From NCBI GenBank assembly GCA_051889975.1, contig JBJFDJ010000042.1, positions 1 through 21,943 of the forward strand: a DNA stretch of 21,943 bases. Direction: 5' to 3'. Below, piece by piece: positions 13,480-20,994 of this stretch. The DNA is from UBA9845 sp051889975. GTDB taxonomy: Bacteria; Bacillota; Clostridia; Christensenellales; UBA1242. Position numbers and translations under genes: made by a program. The notes under the pieces were generated by a model that searched no databases, was not told the origin of the DNA, and worked only from the letters and a program-made list of their open reading frames with translations. Each line of letters opens with the position of its first letter. Within the stretch, counting starts at the first letter, position 1.

Positions 13480-14373
13480 ATGGAAAATTTAAAAAATTTT
13501 TTTGTTGGTTCTGCACCATTTGAGGGGCCACATCTTTTAGTTATTTCATTGTGGGCAATTGCGACAGTACTGCTTATTTTGTTTACATGTCTTTTTGCAA
13601 AGACAGAAAAATCAAAAGTATTGGTGATTAAAATAACGGCTGGCATTTTACTTTTGGCAACAACATTGTCAAGATTTGTTTACTACGATTTTAAACCTTC
13701 GTTTGTTAATTTTTTGCCAAGTACTTTTTGTAGCACTATGGGTTTTGTTTTGCCTTTGTGTGTGTTGTTTTGCAAAAAAGATAGCAAAACTTTGTATTTC
13801 GCTGTGTTTTCGGCATTTATGGGTGGCTTGATAACAATGCTTTCTGGTGATGACATTGGGCAGGCAAGGGTTCAAAACACACTTATCAGTTATTTTTATC
13901 ATGGCTTGATGGCATCACTATCAATGTTGTGTGTTGCTGTTAAATATTCAAAGCCAACATTAAACAAAGTGCCAAGAGTGTTTGTTGGTTTAAGCATAAT
14001 GATTGTTTATGGTGTGTTTACAAATCAAGTTTTTGGTTTTTCAAACAACATGTTTTTAAACAAACCACTTGTTGATGGCACAATTTTAACATGGTGGTTT
14101 GTTGGTATATTGTTTGTTTTGGTTGCAATTTTAGTTGCAATTGTATATGAAGCCATAACATTAAAATGGCACGAACAATCTTTATATAAATGTTACTGCA
14201 CTTGTGCAAATTATATTAAATCAATTAATATATTTAAAAAACACAATAAAAAACAATCAAAAGTTTTAGCACAACAAGAAATTTCTACAAAACTGCAAAA
14301 AGAAACACAAACAACAGAGCAAGACGAAAAGCTACAACAAGAAGTGCAAAAACTTGAACAAGAAGAAAATTAA
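13480..14373 (+). CDS. integral membrane protein, YwaF/TP0381-like
   Basis: The product is 297 aa. It has about six or seven membrane segments between residues 18 and 230. The N-terminal FEGPHLLVISLWAIATVLLI, a central SRFVYYDF and STFCSTMGFVLPLCVLF, and the later TWWFVGILFVLVAIL fit the pattern of the YwaF (TIGR02206, TP0381) family of unknown function; this assignment is from general pattern, not a search. The last 45 residues (from about 250) form a Gln/Glu/Lys-rich, probably coiled-coil tail, which is unusual for the family. The ribosome binding site is weak (AGGACA). A plausible promoter lies at 13421-13449 and a terminator follows at 14435. Confidence 0.6.
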   Translation: MENLKNFFVGSAPFEGPHLLVISLWAIATVLLILFTCLFAKTEKSKVLVIKITAGILLLATTLSRFVYYDFKPSFVNFLPSTFCSTMGFVLPLCVLFCKKDSKTLYFAVFSAFMGGLITMLSGDDIGQARVQNTLISYFYHGLMASLSMLCVAVKYSKPTLNKVPRVFVGLSIMIVYGVFTNQVFGFSNNMFLNKPLVDGTILTWWFVGILFVLVAILVAIVYEAITLKWHEQSLYKCYCTCANYIKSINIFKKHNKKQSKVLAQQEISTKLQKETQTTEQDEKLQQEVQKLEQEEN

Positions 14374-14410
14374 AAATAAGTTAATTTTAAAAATAATTCA
14401 ACTATTTTTA

Positions 14411-14463
14411 AGTATTAATTTTTAATACTAAATTAAAATCTCTATAAAAAATAGAGGTTTTTT
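14411..14463 (+). terminator. terminator after the YwaF-like gene
   Basis: Two hairpins follow the stop codon. The first is a perfect 8-bp stem, AGTATTAA (14411-14418) with TTAATACT (14422-14429). The second, CTCTAT (14440-14445) with ATAGAG (14451-14456), is followed by a run of six Ts at 14458-14463 and is the likely terminator. Confidence 0.6.
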
Positions 14464-14551
14464 ATGCAAAAAAATCACCAATTTGCAAAAATCATTATAA
14501 AATAAATTTAAAGTGAAAAGGTTTCATGAATTTTATTTGTAAAAAATTGTT

Positions 14552-14580
14552 AAAAAAAATCTCTTGATAGAGATTTTTTT
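14552..14580. terminator. bidirectional terminator between convergent genes
   Basis: ATCTCT (14559-14564) pairs with AGAGAT (14569-14574) around TGAT; A tract before and T tract after give a U tail in either direction. It serves the minus-strand gene ending at 14638 and anything transcribed from 14464 onward. Its stem resembles that of the terminator at 14440-14456. Confidence 0.65.
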
Positions 14581-14637
14581 GCTGTTTAAATTTATTTTTC
14601 TTAATTAAAATATTACTTGTTTTAAAATTTTTAATTT

Positions 14638-15180
14638 TTAAATATCTTTTTCAGAAGTTGCTTCATGTTCATCATCAGCAAGTTTTCTTAGTTGCGACAA
14701 TTTTAGTTTGCTTGGAACAGGAAGTTTTATGTAAGATGCCTTTGGGAATGGTGTGTTAACTTTTGTTTGAAGTTCAATAGCATTCAAATTGTCTATAAAG
14801 TCAATAAAAATTGTAAAATAGTCAGCTTTTGGTTTTTTGCCCATTTTTTTTGCATTTTGTTCATATTTAATAAGGGAGTTGGCAATTTGGATTGCTAAAG
14901 CTTCTCGTTCACTTCTTATCTTTAAAATTTCTTCAAACTGCGATATTTCTTTAAATGAAAAACAACGATATCTATCTTTTAAAGAGACATCAACAAGTTC
15001 TTGTTGTTTTTTGTTTAAACAATTATTTCTGCACTCCAGAAATGATGATTGAGCAGTTTTTGTTTCAATATAATTTTCCAATGTTGGTTCGTCTAAAAAG
15101 TTTAAATAACTTCTTTCAAAATTTTTTAATGCTTGTTTAAATATAGCTGACTTTATGACTGCTTTTTTGTTATCTTCCAT
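14638..15180 (-). CDS. hypothetical protein, mostly helical
   Basis: The product is 180 aa and I do not recognise it. It is hydrophilic and mostly helical with no signal peptide or membrane segment, so probably cytoplasmic. The N-terminal half includes FERSYLNFLDEPTLENYIET; the middle ISQFEEILKIRSEREALAIQIANSLIKYEQ looks like a long helix or short coiled coil. A basic patch (KKMGKKPK, about residues 111-118) follows, and near the C-terminus there are the segments YIKLPVPSKLKLSQLRKL and an acidic end. GGTGA stands before the ATG. A promoter is seen at 15215-15243 and a terminator at 14552-14580, so it is a single-gene unit. Function unknown. Confidence 0.7.
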   Translation of the reverse strand: MEDNKKAVIKSAIFKQALKNFERSYLNFLDEPTLENYIETKTAQSSFLECRNNCLNKKQQELVDVSLKDRYRCFSFKEISQFEEILKIRSEREALAIQIANSLIKYEQNAKKMGKKPKADYFTIFIDFIDNLNAIELQTKVNTPFPKASYIKLPVPSKLKLSQLRKLADDEHEATSEKDI

Positions 15181-15214
15181 AAATTCACCATAAAATTTTT
15201 ATTTTATTATTATA

Positions 15215-15243
15215 ATTTTACATTATTTATACAATAAAGTCAA
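15215..15243 (-). promoter_or_regulatory. promoter of the 180-aa gene
   Basis: Read on the minus strand, TTGACT (15243-15238) and TAAAAT (15220-15215) are separated by 17 nt, about 35 nt before the ATG at 15180. Confidence 0.45.
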
Positions 15244-15312
15244 TAGTAAAATTTTAATTTAAATATGCTTATGTGAATTTGTTAAAAAATTTGCTAAAAT
15301 TTGTTGCATGAA

Positions 15313-16026
15313 TTATGTGTTGATGATTTTATTTGGCAAGTTTTGATTTTTATAATGAACTATAATTTGTTTTGCATTGTTGTCATATATTGCCAATGCA
15401 ATTGATTTCAATTCTTTTTTTGACATTATCTTTAATTTTTTTGTAAGCCACATTTCTGTTTTGTCTATGGCAAGCAGTTCTTGTGTTAAAATTTTTCCGT
15501 CTAAAATAAGCGCATGGGTTAATTTTGCAGGTGTTTCTTTTATGTCTTTAAAATCTTTAACCACTACAGGTGTCATATTTGATTTTGGCATAACAGATAA
15601 TTTGCCACTTGTTTCAAACATAGCATATTCTATATCATTTATGTTAAAATATCCTTTTTCGCGCAAAAGACTTAATAAGTCGTTTATATCAATATTTGCT
15701 TTTTTTATGTTTGGATAGTTTAATTTGCCACTTTCAATTAAAAAAATTGGACTTCCCTTTAATATTTTTTTTAAAATATGAGATTTTCTGCCAACTTTGT
15801 CGATAAAAATTGCCAGCAAAAAGAAGATTGTCATTGCAATTAAGTAGTGATAAAAGGGGTCATCTGCCGTTGCCATTTCTGCCGCAATAGAACCAAGTGA
15901 TATGCCAACGGCATAGTCAATAAATTCTAGCTGTGCTATTTGTTTTTTTCCAAGCAGTTTACTTATAACAAACAAGTATAAAAATGATACAGATGAATTA
16001 ATTAACACCCAAACAATTTCATTCAT
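15313..16026 (-). CDS. DUF421 (YetF-like) membrane protein
   Basis: The product is 237 aa. The N-terminus has three membrane segments (about residues 5-23, 35-52 and 60-77). Between the first two lies KLLGKKQIAQLEFIDYAVGISLGSIAA, the hallmark of the DUF421/YetF family (K-x-LGKK...QL...D...GI..GS). The cytoplasmic C-terminal part has the two typical small alpha-beta domains (GSPIFLIESGKLNYPNIKKANID, LLSLLREKGYFNINDIEYAMFETSGKLSVMPKS). Relatives in Bacillus (YetF, YdfR, YkjA and others) are of poorly defined function and are often linked to spores or germination. AAGGGG precedes the ATG. No clear promoter or terminator was found. Confidence 0.87.
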   Translation of the reverse strand: MNEIVWVLINSSVSFLYLFVISKLLGKKQIAQLEFIDYAVGISLGSIAAEMATADDPFYHYLIAMTIFFLLAIFIDKVGRKSHILKKILKGSPIFLIESGKLNYPNIKKANIDINDLLSLLREKGYFNINDIEYAMFETSGKLSVMPKSNMTPVVVKDFKDIKETPAKLTHALILDGKILTQELLAIDKTEMWLTKKLKIMSKKELKSIALAIYDNNAKQIIVHYKNQNLPNKIINT

Positions 16027-16126
16027 GTCAAAACCCCTTATAATTATTTACTTATTCAAATACTTTTAAACAAATATAAATTTTATACATATAACATTTA
16101 TCAATAGTTTTTTAATATAAAAATAT

Positions 16127-16606
16127 ATGTTAAAGCAATATAACAGACACAAAGCAGTTGATTATGCAAAAAAGTGGGCACTAGATAGAAATCCAAAATA
16201 TTATGCGTTTGACAATATTGGTGGTGACTGCACAAATTTTATTTCTCAATGTTTGCTTGCTGGCGGTGGAGTTATGGACTTTGACAAATATTTCGGTTGG
16301 TTTTATGTTTCTCAAAACAATCGTTCGCCAAGTTGGGCGAGCGTTGAATATTTGCAAAAATTTTTGTTGTCTAACAGAAAAATAGGGCCATTTGCCAAAA
16401 TTGTTGATTTGGATAACCTGCTATTGGGCGACATAATTCAACTAAAACAAAATTTTGTAAGTTTTAATCATAGTTTAATAATTTCACAAAAAACAGGAAA
16501 TGATATTTATGTGTGTGCACATGATGATGATAGTTTAAATAGACCACTTTCTAGTTACAACTATATTTCATTAATTGGCTTGCACATTCAAGGAATTAAC
16601 GAGTAA
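16127..16606 (+). CDS. putative amidase-domain protein (Amidase_6)
   Basis: The product is 159 aa. YNRHKAVDYAKKWALDRNPKYY followed by GGDCTNFISQCLLAGG (catalytic Cys35 in DCTNF) and FNHSLIIS (His115) matches the Amidase_6 domain, a papain-like fold often found in secreted or spore-associated proteins of Firmicutes. The late segment HDDDSLNRPLSSY fits the same domain. The family may cleave amide bonds in cell-wall material, but the reaction is not well defined. There is no signal peptide, so the protein is the bare domain, unlike many longer relatives. No ribosome binding site is visible; a TATAAA (16116-16121) ends six bases before the ATG, which suggests a leaderless or nearly leaderless transcript, though a good -35 was not found. 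Confidence 0.85.
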   Translation: MLKQYNRHKAVDYAKKWALDRNPKYYAFDNIGGDCTNFISQCLLAGGGVMDFDKYFGWFYVSQNNRSPSWASVEYLQKFLLSNRKIGPFAKIVDLDNLLLGDIIQLKQNFVSFNHSLIISQKTGNDIYVCAHDDDSLNRPLSSYNYISLIGLHIQGINE

Positions 16607-16786
16607 GTTTTAACAAAAACTGAGTGATTTTTCACAAAAACAAAGCAATTTTGCATAAAAAACAAAAAAATAATTAAAAAATTGCGTGATTTTGCAAAAA
16701 ATTTAATTTTGCTATTGAAATTGCAAATTTTATGTGTTAATATATTGATATAAAATTTATAGTATAATTTTGTAAGGAGTATTAAT

Positions 16787-18046
16787 ATGGATTTTTGGAC
16801 AGCATTTAAATATGTTATAGCAGTTATTGCAATTATGGCAGTCGCTGGTGGTATAATTTACCTTTTGTCTGGCGTTGTTATCAAAGTGTTTGAAAAGAAA
16901 AATAACATAAAAACAGGCGAAGTTAAGCCAATTGAAAAAACAGAAGAAACTCTTTTGCTTGAAGATAGCAAAGTGGATCTTGATGAAGAACCTGAATTGG
17001 TTGCAAAAGAAGTTGATGGTGAATCTGTTGATTTAGACCTTGCCGATGAAGAAAGAAAAGCAATTTTGGCACAACGCAATGATATTGCCGAAAGAGAAAA
17101 AGTTGTTGAACAGGCAAAAGATTTTGAAGAAGATGACAAGATGGCAGAAGACGAAGACATAAATGACATCTATCAAAGAATGATTGCCGAAATCAATGCC
17201 GAAGCATTTGATGAAGAAGAGAGTGCCGAAAAACAAGCCGAAGTCAAAGAAGCAGAAGAACCAGAAAAAGTTGAAGAAGAAAACGAAGAAAACATTACTG
17301 ACGAAGAACTAAACAATATTATTGCCGAAATCAACGCCGAAGCCTTTGCCGAAGAAGCAACAGAAGATGAACAAAAAGAAGAAAATGTTGTTGCTGACGA
17401 AACTTCTCAACCAGCAGAAGAAACAAAAGAAGAAGACATTAAAGAACAAACCGAAGTGGTTGATGAAGAAAAAGAAAATTTAAGAAAACTTGTTGAAGAA
17501 TTAAAAGAACAACTCTTAAAAGAAAAAGAAGAAAAAGCAAATCTTGAAGAAGAAAAAGCAAATCTTGAACAGGTTAAACAACAAAAAGAAATTGAAATAG
17601 TTGACAGCGAATCACTTGAGTCATTAAATGAAAGACTTGAAGTTTTGACCGAAAGACTTGCTCAATCAGAAAAAGAACTAAAAGCAAACAAAAAAGAATA
17701 CTTGCCACTTTTAAGAATTAAAAAGAATTTGGAAAATGACAAGGCAAAACTACGTCGCAAAGAAGCAGTTGTTGCAAAACAAAAAGTTGTTTTGTTTGGT
17801 GTTAACAACTATGTTGTAGACCCAGAAAAAGAAAAGAAACTCAGTGAAGATTTGGATGTTTTGGATGCATTAAGACTTTCAGTTCAACACTGCGAAGAAG
17901 TTATGAAAGACAACGAAGACCGCTACCCAATTTTGGAAAAGACAAACAATATTTTAAAACGCCAAGTTGAAGATTTAAAATCAGACATCGAAGACATCAA
18001 ACAACGCATTGCAACAAAACAAGCAAATGACAATGGTCAAGATTAG
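16787..18046 (+). CDS. membrane-anchored acidic coiled-coil protein
   Basis: The product is 419 aa and I do not recognise a family. A single membrane segment lies at about residues 9-30 (VIAVIAIMAVAGGIIYLL). Residues 40-235 are extremely rich in Glu and Asp and contain a repeated motif, IIAEINAEAF-type, once near residue 133 and again near 179. Residues 225-330 are a long coiled coil with a tandem EEKANLE repeat, and 340-419 are a further helical region. This is the outline of a cytoplasmic scaffold or cell-shape protein fixed to the membrane by its N-terminus. A strong AAGGAG (16774-16779) and a TATAAT (16763-16768) precede it, and a strong terminator follows, so it is a single-gene unit and probably well expressed. 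Confidence 0.75.
   Translation: MDFWTAFKYVIAVIAIMAVAGGIIYLLSGVVIKVFEKKNNIKTGEVKPIEKTEETLLLEDSKVDLDEEPELVAKEVDGESVDLDLADEERKAILAQRNDIAEREKVVEQAKDFEEDDKMAEDEDINDIYQRMIAEINAEAFDEEESAEKQAEVKEAEEPEKVEEENEENITDEELNNIIAEINAEAFAEEATEDEQKEENVVADETSQPAEETKEEDIKEQTEVVDEEKENLRKLVEELKEQLLKEKEEKANLEEEKANLEQVKQQKEIEIVDSESLESLNERLEVLTERLAQSEKELKANKKEYLPLLRIKKNLENDKAKLRRKEAVVAKQKVVLFGVNNYVVDPEKEKKLSEDLDVLDALRLSVQHCEEVMKDNEDRYPILEKTNNILKRQVEDLKSDIEDIKQRIATKQANDNGQD
17183..17347 (+). repeat. two copies of a 27-nt in-gene repeat
   Basis: Copies at 17183-17209 and 17321-17347, differing at two third-codon positions, encode the same nine residues IAEINAEAF. They lie in the acidic part of the coiled-coil gene and suggest internal duplication of a peptide module. 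Confidence 0.7.
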
Positions 18047-18053
18047 AAATAAC

Positions 18054-18081
18054 AAAAAGCACCTTTTATGGTGCTTTTTTT
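18054..18081 (+). terminator. Rho-independent terminator of the coiled-coil gene
   Basis: GCACC (18059-18063) pairs with GGTGC (18070-18074); the stem is extended by A5/T5 and followed by a run of seven Ts. It begins eight bases after the stop codon. The next 180 nt are AT-rich and hold no gene. Confidence 0.8.
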
Positions 18082-18263
18082 GTTGTCATTAAAAAATATA
18101 TATTAATTTTTAAGCAAAATGCAAAAAACTTGCAATAAAAATCTTTTAAATGCAAAAATCTTTAATATTAATTGATATTTTGGAAAAAAATGTTTTGGTG
18201 CATAAAATTATTATAAAAAATTGTCATTTAAATTTAAAATTTTTATTTAATAACTTTTTACTA

Positions 18264-18292
18264 TTGAAAATCATACAATTTTATGTTAAAAT
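18264..18292 (+). promoter_or_regulatory. promoter of the patatin-like gene (leaderless layout)
   Basis: TTGAAA (18264-18269), a 17-nt spacer and TAAAAT (18287-18292). The ATG at 18299 stands exactly seven bases after the -10 box, the same geometry as at recD2. Confidence 0.52.
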
Positions 18293-18298
18293 ATGATT

Positions 18299-19192
18299 AT
18301 GGAAAAATTGACAAAATTAAGTTATAACAACAAAAAAAAGAAATATAAAATAGGGATTGCCTTTGGTGGAGGTGGCGCAAGGGGGTTTGCGCACATTGGT
18401 GCAATTAAAGCACTTGAAGAAAACGGCATTGTTTTTGATGAAGTTGCAGGCACAAGTGTTGGCAGTATGGTTGGTTGTTTGTATGCCTATGGTTTAACAA
18501 GTGACGAAATGATGAAAGCAGCAATGCAATTAAAAGAAAAGGACATCCGTAACAGCAAGTTGTTTTTTGTGCCAAGTAGCACAGAAGGCATAGAAAAAGT
18601 TGTTAAATCTCTTATTGGCGATGCCCATTTTGAAGATATGAAAAAACCACTTACGGTTGTTGCTGTTGATATTAAAAGTGGAAAGGAAATTAACATCACA
18701 CAGGGCAATGTTGTTAAAGCAGTTGCTGGCAGTTGCGCTGTTCCGGGCATTTTTAATCCTGTTGACTTTGGTGAATATAGGCTTGTTGACGGGGGTTTGC
18801 AAAACAACATTCCTGCCGATGTTTTAAGACGCTCTGGTTGCAAATATGTTGTTAGCATAGATGTTAATCCAACAAGAGGTTATGGAACAGACAGCACAAA
18901 ACTTATTGATTGTTTAGAAGCATCTTTAAGGATTATGATGAAAAGCAACTCAATTCGTGGCAAAATCTTTAGCGACATAGTCATTGAGGCAAATACCAGC
19001 AAATTTAAAAGCACAAGTTTTGAAGGCGCAGAGGAAATGTATCAAGTTGGCTATGAGGCAACAATGAAGGCAATGCCAAAAATTAAAGAACTTGTCAAGA
19101 TGTGTGAAAAACGAGAATTTAACTTTTTAAACATCTTTAAACGAAATAAAAAAAAATACTTAAATGATGACAGCGAGATTTTGGAAAAATGA
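18299..19192 (+). CDS. patatin-like phospholipase (RssA/YchK type)
   Basis: The product is 297 aa. GGGGARGFAHIG at residues 23-34 is the oxyanion-hole loop, GTSVG at 51-55 holds the nucleophile Ser53, and VDGGLQNN holds the dyad Asp164. This is the complete active site of the bacterial patatin family, Ser-Asp lipid acyl hydrolases acting near the cytoplasmic face of the membrane. Two ATGs are possible (18293 and 18299). I chose the second because it lies at the predicted transcription start, and neither has a ribosome binding site. The C-terminus is Lys-rich. The stop overlaps the start of the next gene by four bases (ATGA), so the two are translationally coupled. The natural lipid substrate is unknown. 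Confidence 0.9.
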   Translation: MEKLTKLSYNNKKKKYKIGIAFGGGGARGFAHIGAIKALEENGIVFDEVAGTSVGSMVGCLYAYGLTSDEMMKAAMQLKEKDIRNSKLFFVPSSTEGIEKVVKSLIGDAHFEDMKKPLTVVAVDIKSGKEINITQGNVVKAVAGSCAVPGIFNPVDFGEYRLVDGGLQNNIPADVLRRSGCKYVVSIDVNPTRGYGTDSTKLIDCLEASLRIMMKSNSIRGKIFSDIVIEANTSKFKSTSFEGAEEMYQVGYEATMKAMPKIKELVKMCEKREFNFLNIFKRNKKKYLNDDSEILEK

Positions 19193-20385
19193 CTAAATCA
19201 CAAAAGAACAAGAACAAAATAACATCAAAAGAAAAGTCGCAGGGTAAAGATAACAAATCAAAAAAGCAATTTAGCATTGTTAGGCTTGTTGTGTTTTTAA
19301 CAATTTGCATAATAACTGTTGGCGTGTGTTTGGGTTTTAAAACGCAAATTGAAAATTTGCTAAATCACAACACAAATTTATCTGCAAACGACATTGATAA
19401 AAATGGCTTGACGACTCATTTTGTTGATGTTGGGCAAGGTGACGGCATTGCAATCAGATTTCCTGATGGCAAGACTATGCTTGTGGATGCAGGGCCAAAG
19501 AAAAATGCGGACAATTTGATAACATATCTCAAAAACAATTTTTTTGATAGTGGCGAAAACACTTTTGACTATTTGCTTTTAACTCACAGCGATGAAGACC
19601 ACTGTGGTGGCATGGCAAAAGTTTGTGAAGAATTTACAATTAAAAAAATATTTAGACCATATATCTATTCAGTTTATTCAAAAAATGGCATTAATTTTGA
19701 TGAAACAAGTGGAAATGCAACAGGCAAAACTGTTTGCAACTCGCAAGTTTACTATAATACAATAACTGCTTTTAACAACGAAACAACAGATGTTATTTTT
19801 ACAGATATCTCTGTTTTAAATTCAACCGAAAAAATTCAAGGTGAAAATTACAGCATAGATTTTTACTATCCAACAAAAAATTATATCACAACAAGTGATG
19901 TTGGCAATGTTGGAACAATAGTTAACAATTACTCGCCAATTATGGTGCTAAATTACAATGACAAAAAGGTTATGCTGACAGGCGACATTTCAACAACTGG
20001 CGAAGATTTGGCGCTAAACAACAGCACACTCCCAGACATTGATGTTTTAAAAGTTGCCCATCATGGCAGTGGCACAAGTTCAGGTTCGCAGTTTTTGTCG
20101 GTGACCAAGCCCGAATATGCAATTATAAGTTGTGGCAAAGACAACAGTTATGGGCACCCAACTGCACAGGCGCTTAACAGATTGACTGCTGTTGGAAGTG
20201 AAATATACAGAACTGATTTAAATGGCAATGTAGTTGTTAACATAACAACAGGCACTGCAAAAATAAATATTGTGCTAGACCAAACCAGCAATGAAGTGTA
20301 TATTTGTGCCGAATATGTGATGTTTGGCATCATACTTGTTAGTGTATATTTTTGTTTTGGAATAAAGATAAAACAAAAACATTAA
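19189..20385 (+). CDS. membrane-anchored ComEC-type metallo-beta-lactamase protein
   Basis: The product is 398 aa. A Lys-rich N-terminus of about 28 residues is followed by one membrane segment (about 30-47). The metallo-beta-lactamase domain then starts with FVDVGQGDGIAIRFPDGKTMLVDAGP, has the HxDxDH metal motif as HSDEDH (residues 133-138), VMLTGDIS, and VAHHGSGTSSG, with SYGHPT near the end. This is the pattern of the C-terminal nuclease-like domain of the competence protein ComEC, but the competence channel is missing, so it belongs to the stand-alone group. A hydrophobic segment (about 365-390) near the C-terminus may be a second membrane helix. With the patatin gene, which it overlaps by four bases, it could act on lipids or nucleic acid at the outer membrane face; the substrate is not known. 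Confidence 0.87.
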   Translation: MTKSQKNKNKITSKEKSQGKDNKSKKQFSIVRLVVFLTICIITVGVCLGFKTQIENLLNHNTNLSANDIDKNGLTTHFVDVGQGDGIAIRFPDGKTMLVDAGPKKNADNLITYLKNNFFDSGENTFDYLLLTHSDEDHCGGMAKVCEEFTIKKIFRPYIYSVYSKNGINFDETSGNATGKTVCNSQVYYNTITAFNNETTDVIFTDISVLNSTEKIQGENYSIDFYYPTKNYITTSDVGNVGTIVNNYSPIMVLNYNDKKVMLTGDISTTGEDLALNNSTLPDIDVLKVAHHGSGTSSGSQFLSVTKPEYAIISCGKDNSYGHPTAQALNRLTAVGSEIYRTDLNGNVVVNITTGTAKINIVLDQTSNEVYICAEYVMFGIILVSVYFCFGIKIKQKH

Positions 20386-20400
20386 AAATTTTGTAAAATA

Positions 20401-20416
20401 TTGCAAAATTTTGCAA
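20401..20416. repeat. 16-bp palindrome after the metallo-beta-lactamase gene
   Basis: TTGCAAAATTTTGCAA is a perfect palindrome, nearly the same as the 18-bp one at 798-815. It could be a DNA-binding site; chance is also possible. Confidence 0.3.
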
Positions 20417-20421
20417 TAAAT

Positions 20422-20453
20422 GGAACTGCTTAAACAAAGTATGTTCCTTTTTT
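20422..20453 (+). terminator. probable terminator of the patatin operon
   Basis: GGAAC (20422-20426) pairs with GTTCC (20443-20447), with a weak inner CTT/AAG stem, followed by six Ts. The stem is short, so the call is moderate. Confidence 0.45.
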
Positions 20454-20454
20454 G

Positions 20455-20483
20455 TTGGCAAAAATTATTAAATTTGTTATCAT
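20455..20483 (+). promoter_or_regulatory. possible promoter of the kinase-like gene
   Basis: TTGGCA (20455-20460), a 17-nt spacer and TATCAT (20478-20483). The predicted leader before the ATG at 20496 would be only about six nt. Confidence 0.3.
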
Positions 20484-20495
20484 ATAAAAGAGAAT

Positions 20496-20984
20496 ATGAA
20501 AAAAAATATCGCTTTTATTTCGTTAAAATCTCAATTTTGTAATGATGTATGTAAAAGTTTTTGTGATGACTTTGAAATGATTTATGCAGATTTTAATGAT
20601 ATTTTACAATTTAATTTAGTCAATCAAAATATGTTGTCAGTTGCTGGCAAAGAATATTTTGACGCAGAAGAACAAAAAGTGTTAAAAAGCATTGTAAGCT
20701 GTGAAAACATTGTGCTAAACATTGATTTTGTGGTTTTAAATAAAGGTGAAAATTTAAAATTAGTTAAAGAAACTTGTTTGATAATTTATCTCAAATTTAC
20801 AAAAAAATTACTTGAACAACAAAACAAAAAAACAGATGAACAGCAAAAAAAATTGCTTGTTGCCTATGATGCAGAAAACAAAATTTGTTCTGGTTTTGCC
20901 GACTTAATTGTTGAAATTGGTGGCAATGTGCAAAAAGATTGCAACAAAATTACAGAGAACATAAAAAAATTTTATAATATTTAA
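20496..20984 (+). CDS. degenerate shikimate-kinase-like protein
   Basis: The product is 162 aa, about the size of shikimate kinase. The order of elements resembles that fold: a first strand (KKNIAFISL), then FDDFEMIYADFNDIL where the enzyme has its FIDLD strand, EYFDAEEQKVLKSI like its FRxxExxVL helix, ENIVLNIDFVVLN in place of the GGG loop segment, LIIYLKFTKKLLEQ like the lid-entry strand, and a final helix with ADLIVEIGG. The Walker A loop (GxxGxGKS) is absent, SLKSQFCNDV standing in its place, and the GGG motif is lost as well. It is therefore probably not an active kinase. It stands 10 nt before the transketolase and probably shares its transcript. The relation is read by eye and needs a profile search. 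Confidence 0.55.
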   Translation: MKKNIAFISLKSQFCNDVCKSFCDDFEMIYADFNDILQFNLVNQNMLSVAGKEYFDAEEQKVLKSIVSCENIVLNIDFVVLNKGENLKLVKETCLIIYLKFTKKLLEQQNKKTDEQQKKLLVAYDAENKICSGFADLIVEIGGNVQKDCNKITENIKKFYNI

Positions 20985-20994
20985 AGGTGAATAT

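Noticed and set aside
16858..17236. Open frames on the minus strand opposite the coiled-coil gene
   Set aside because: They are Ser-rich or Phe-rich shadows of the Glu/Asp-rich codons on the other strand and have no ribosome binding site.
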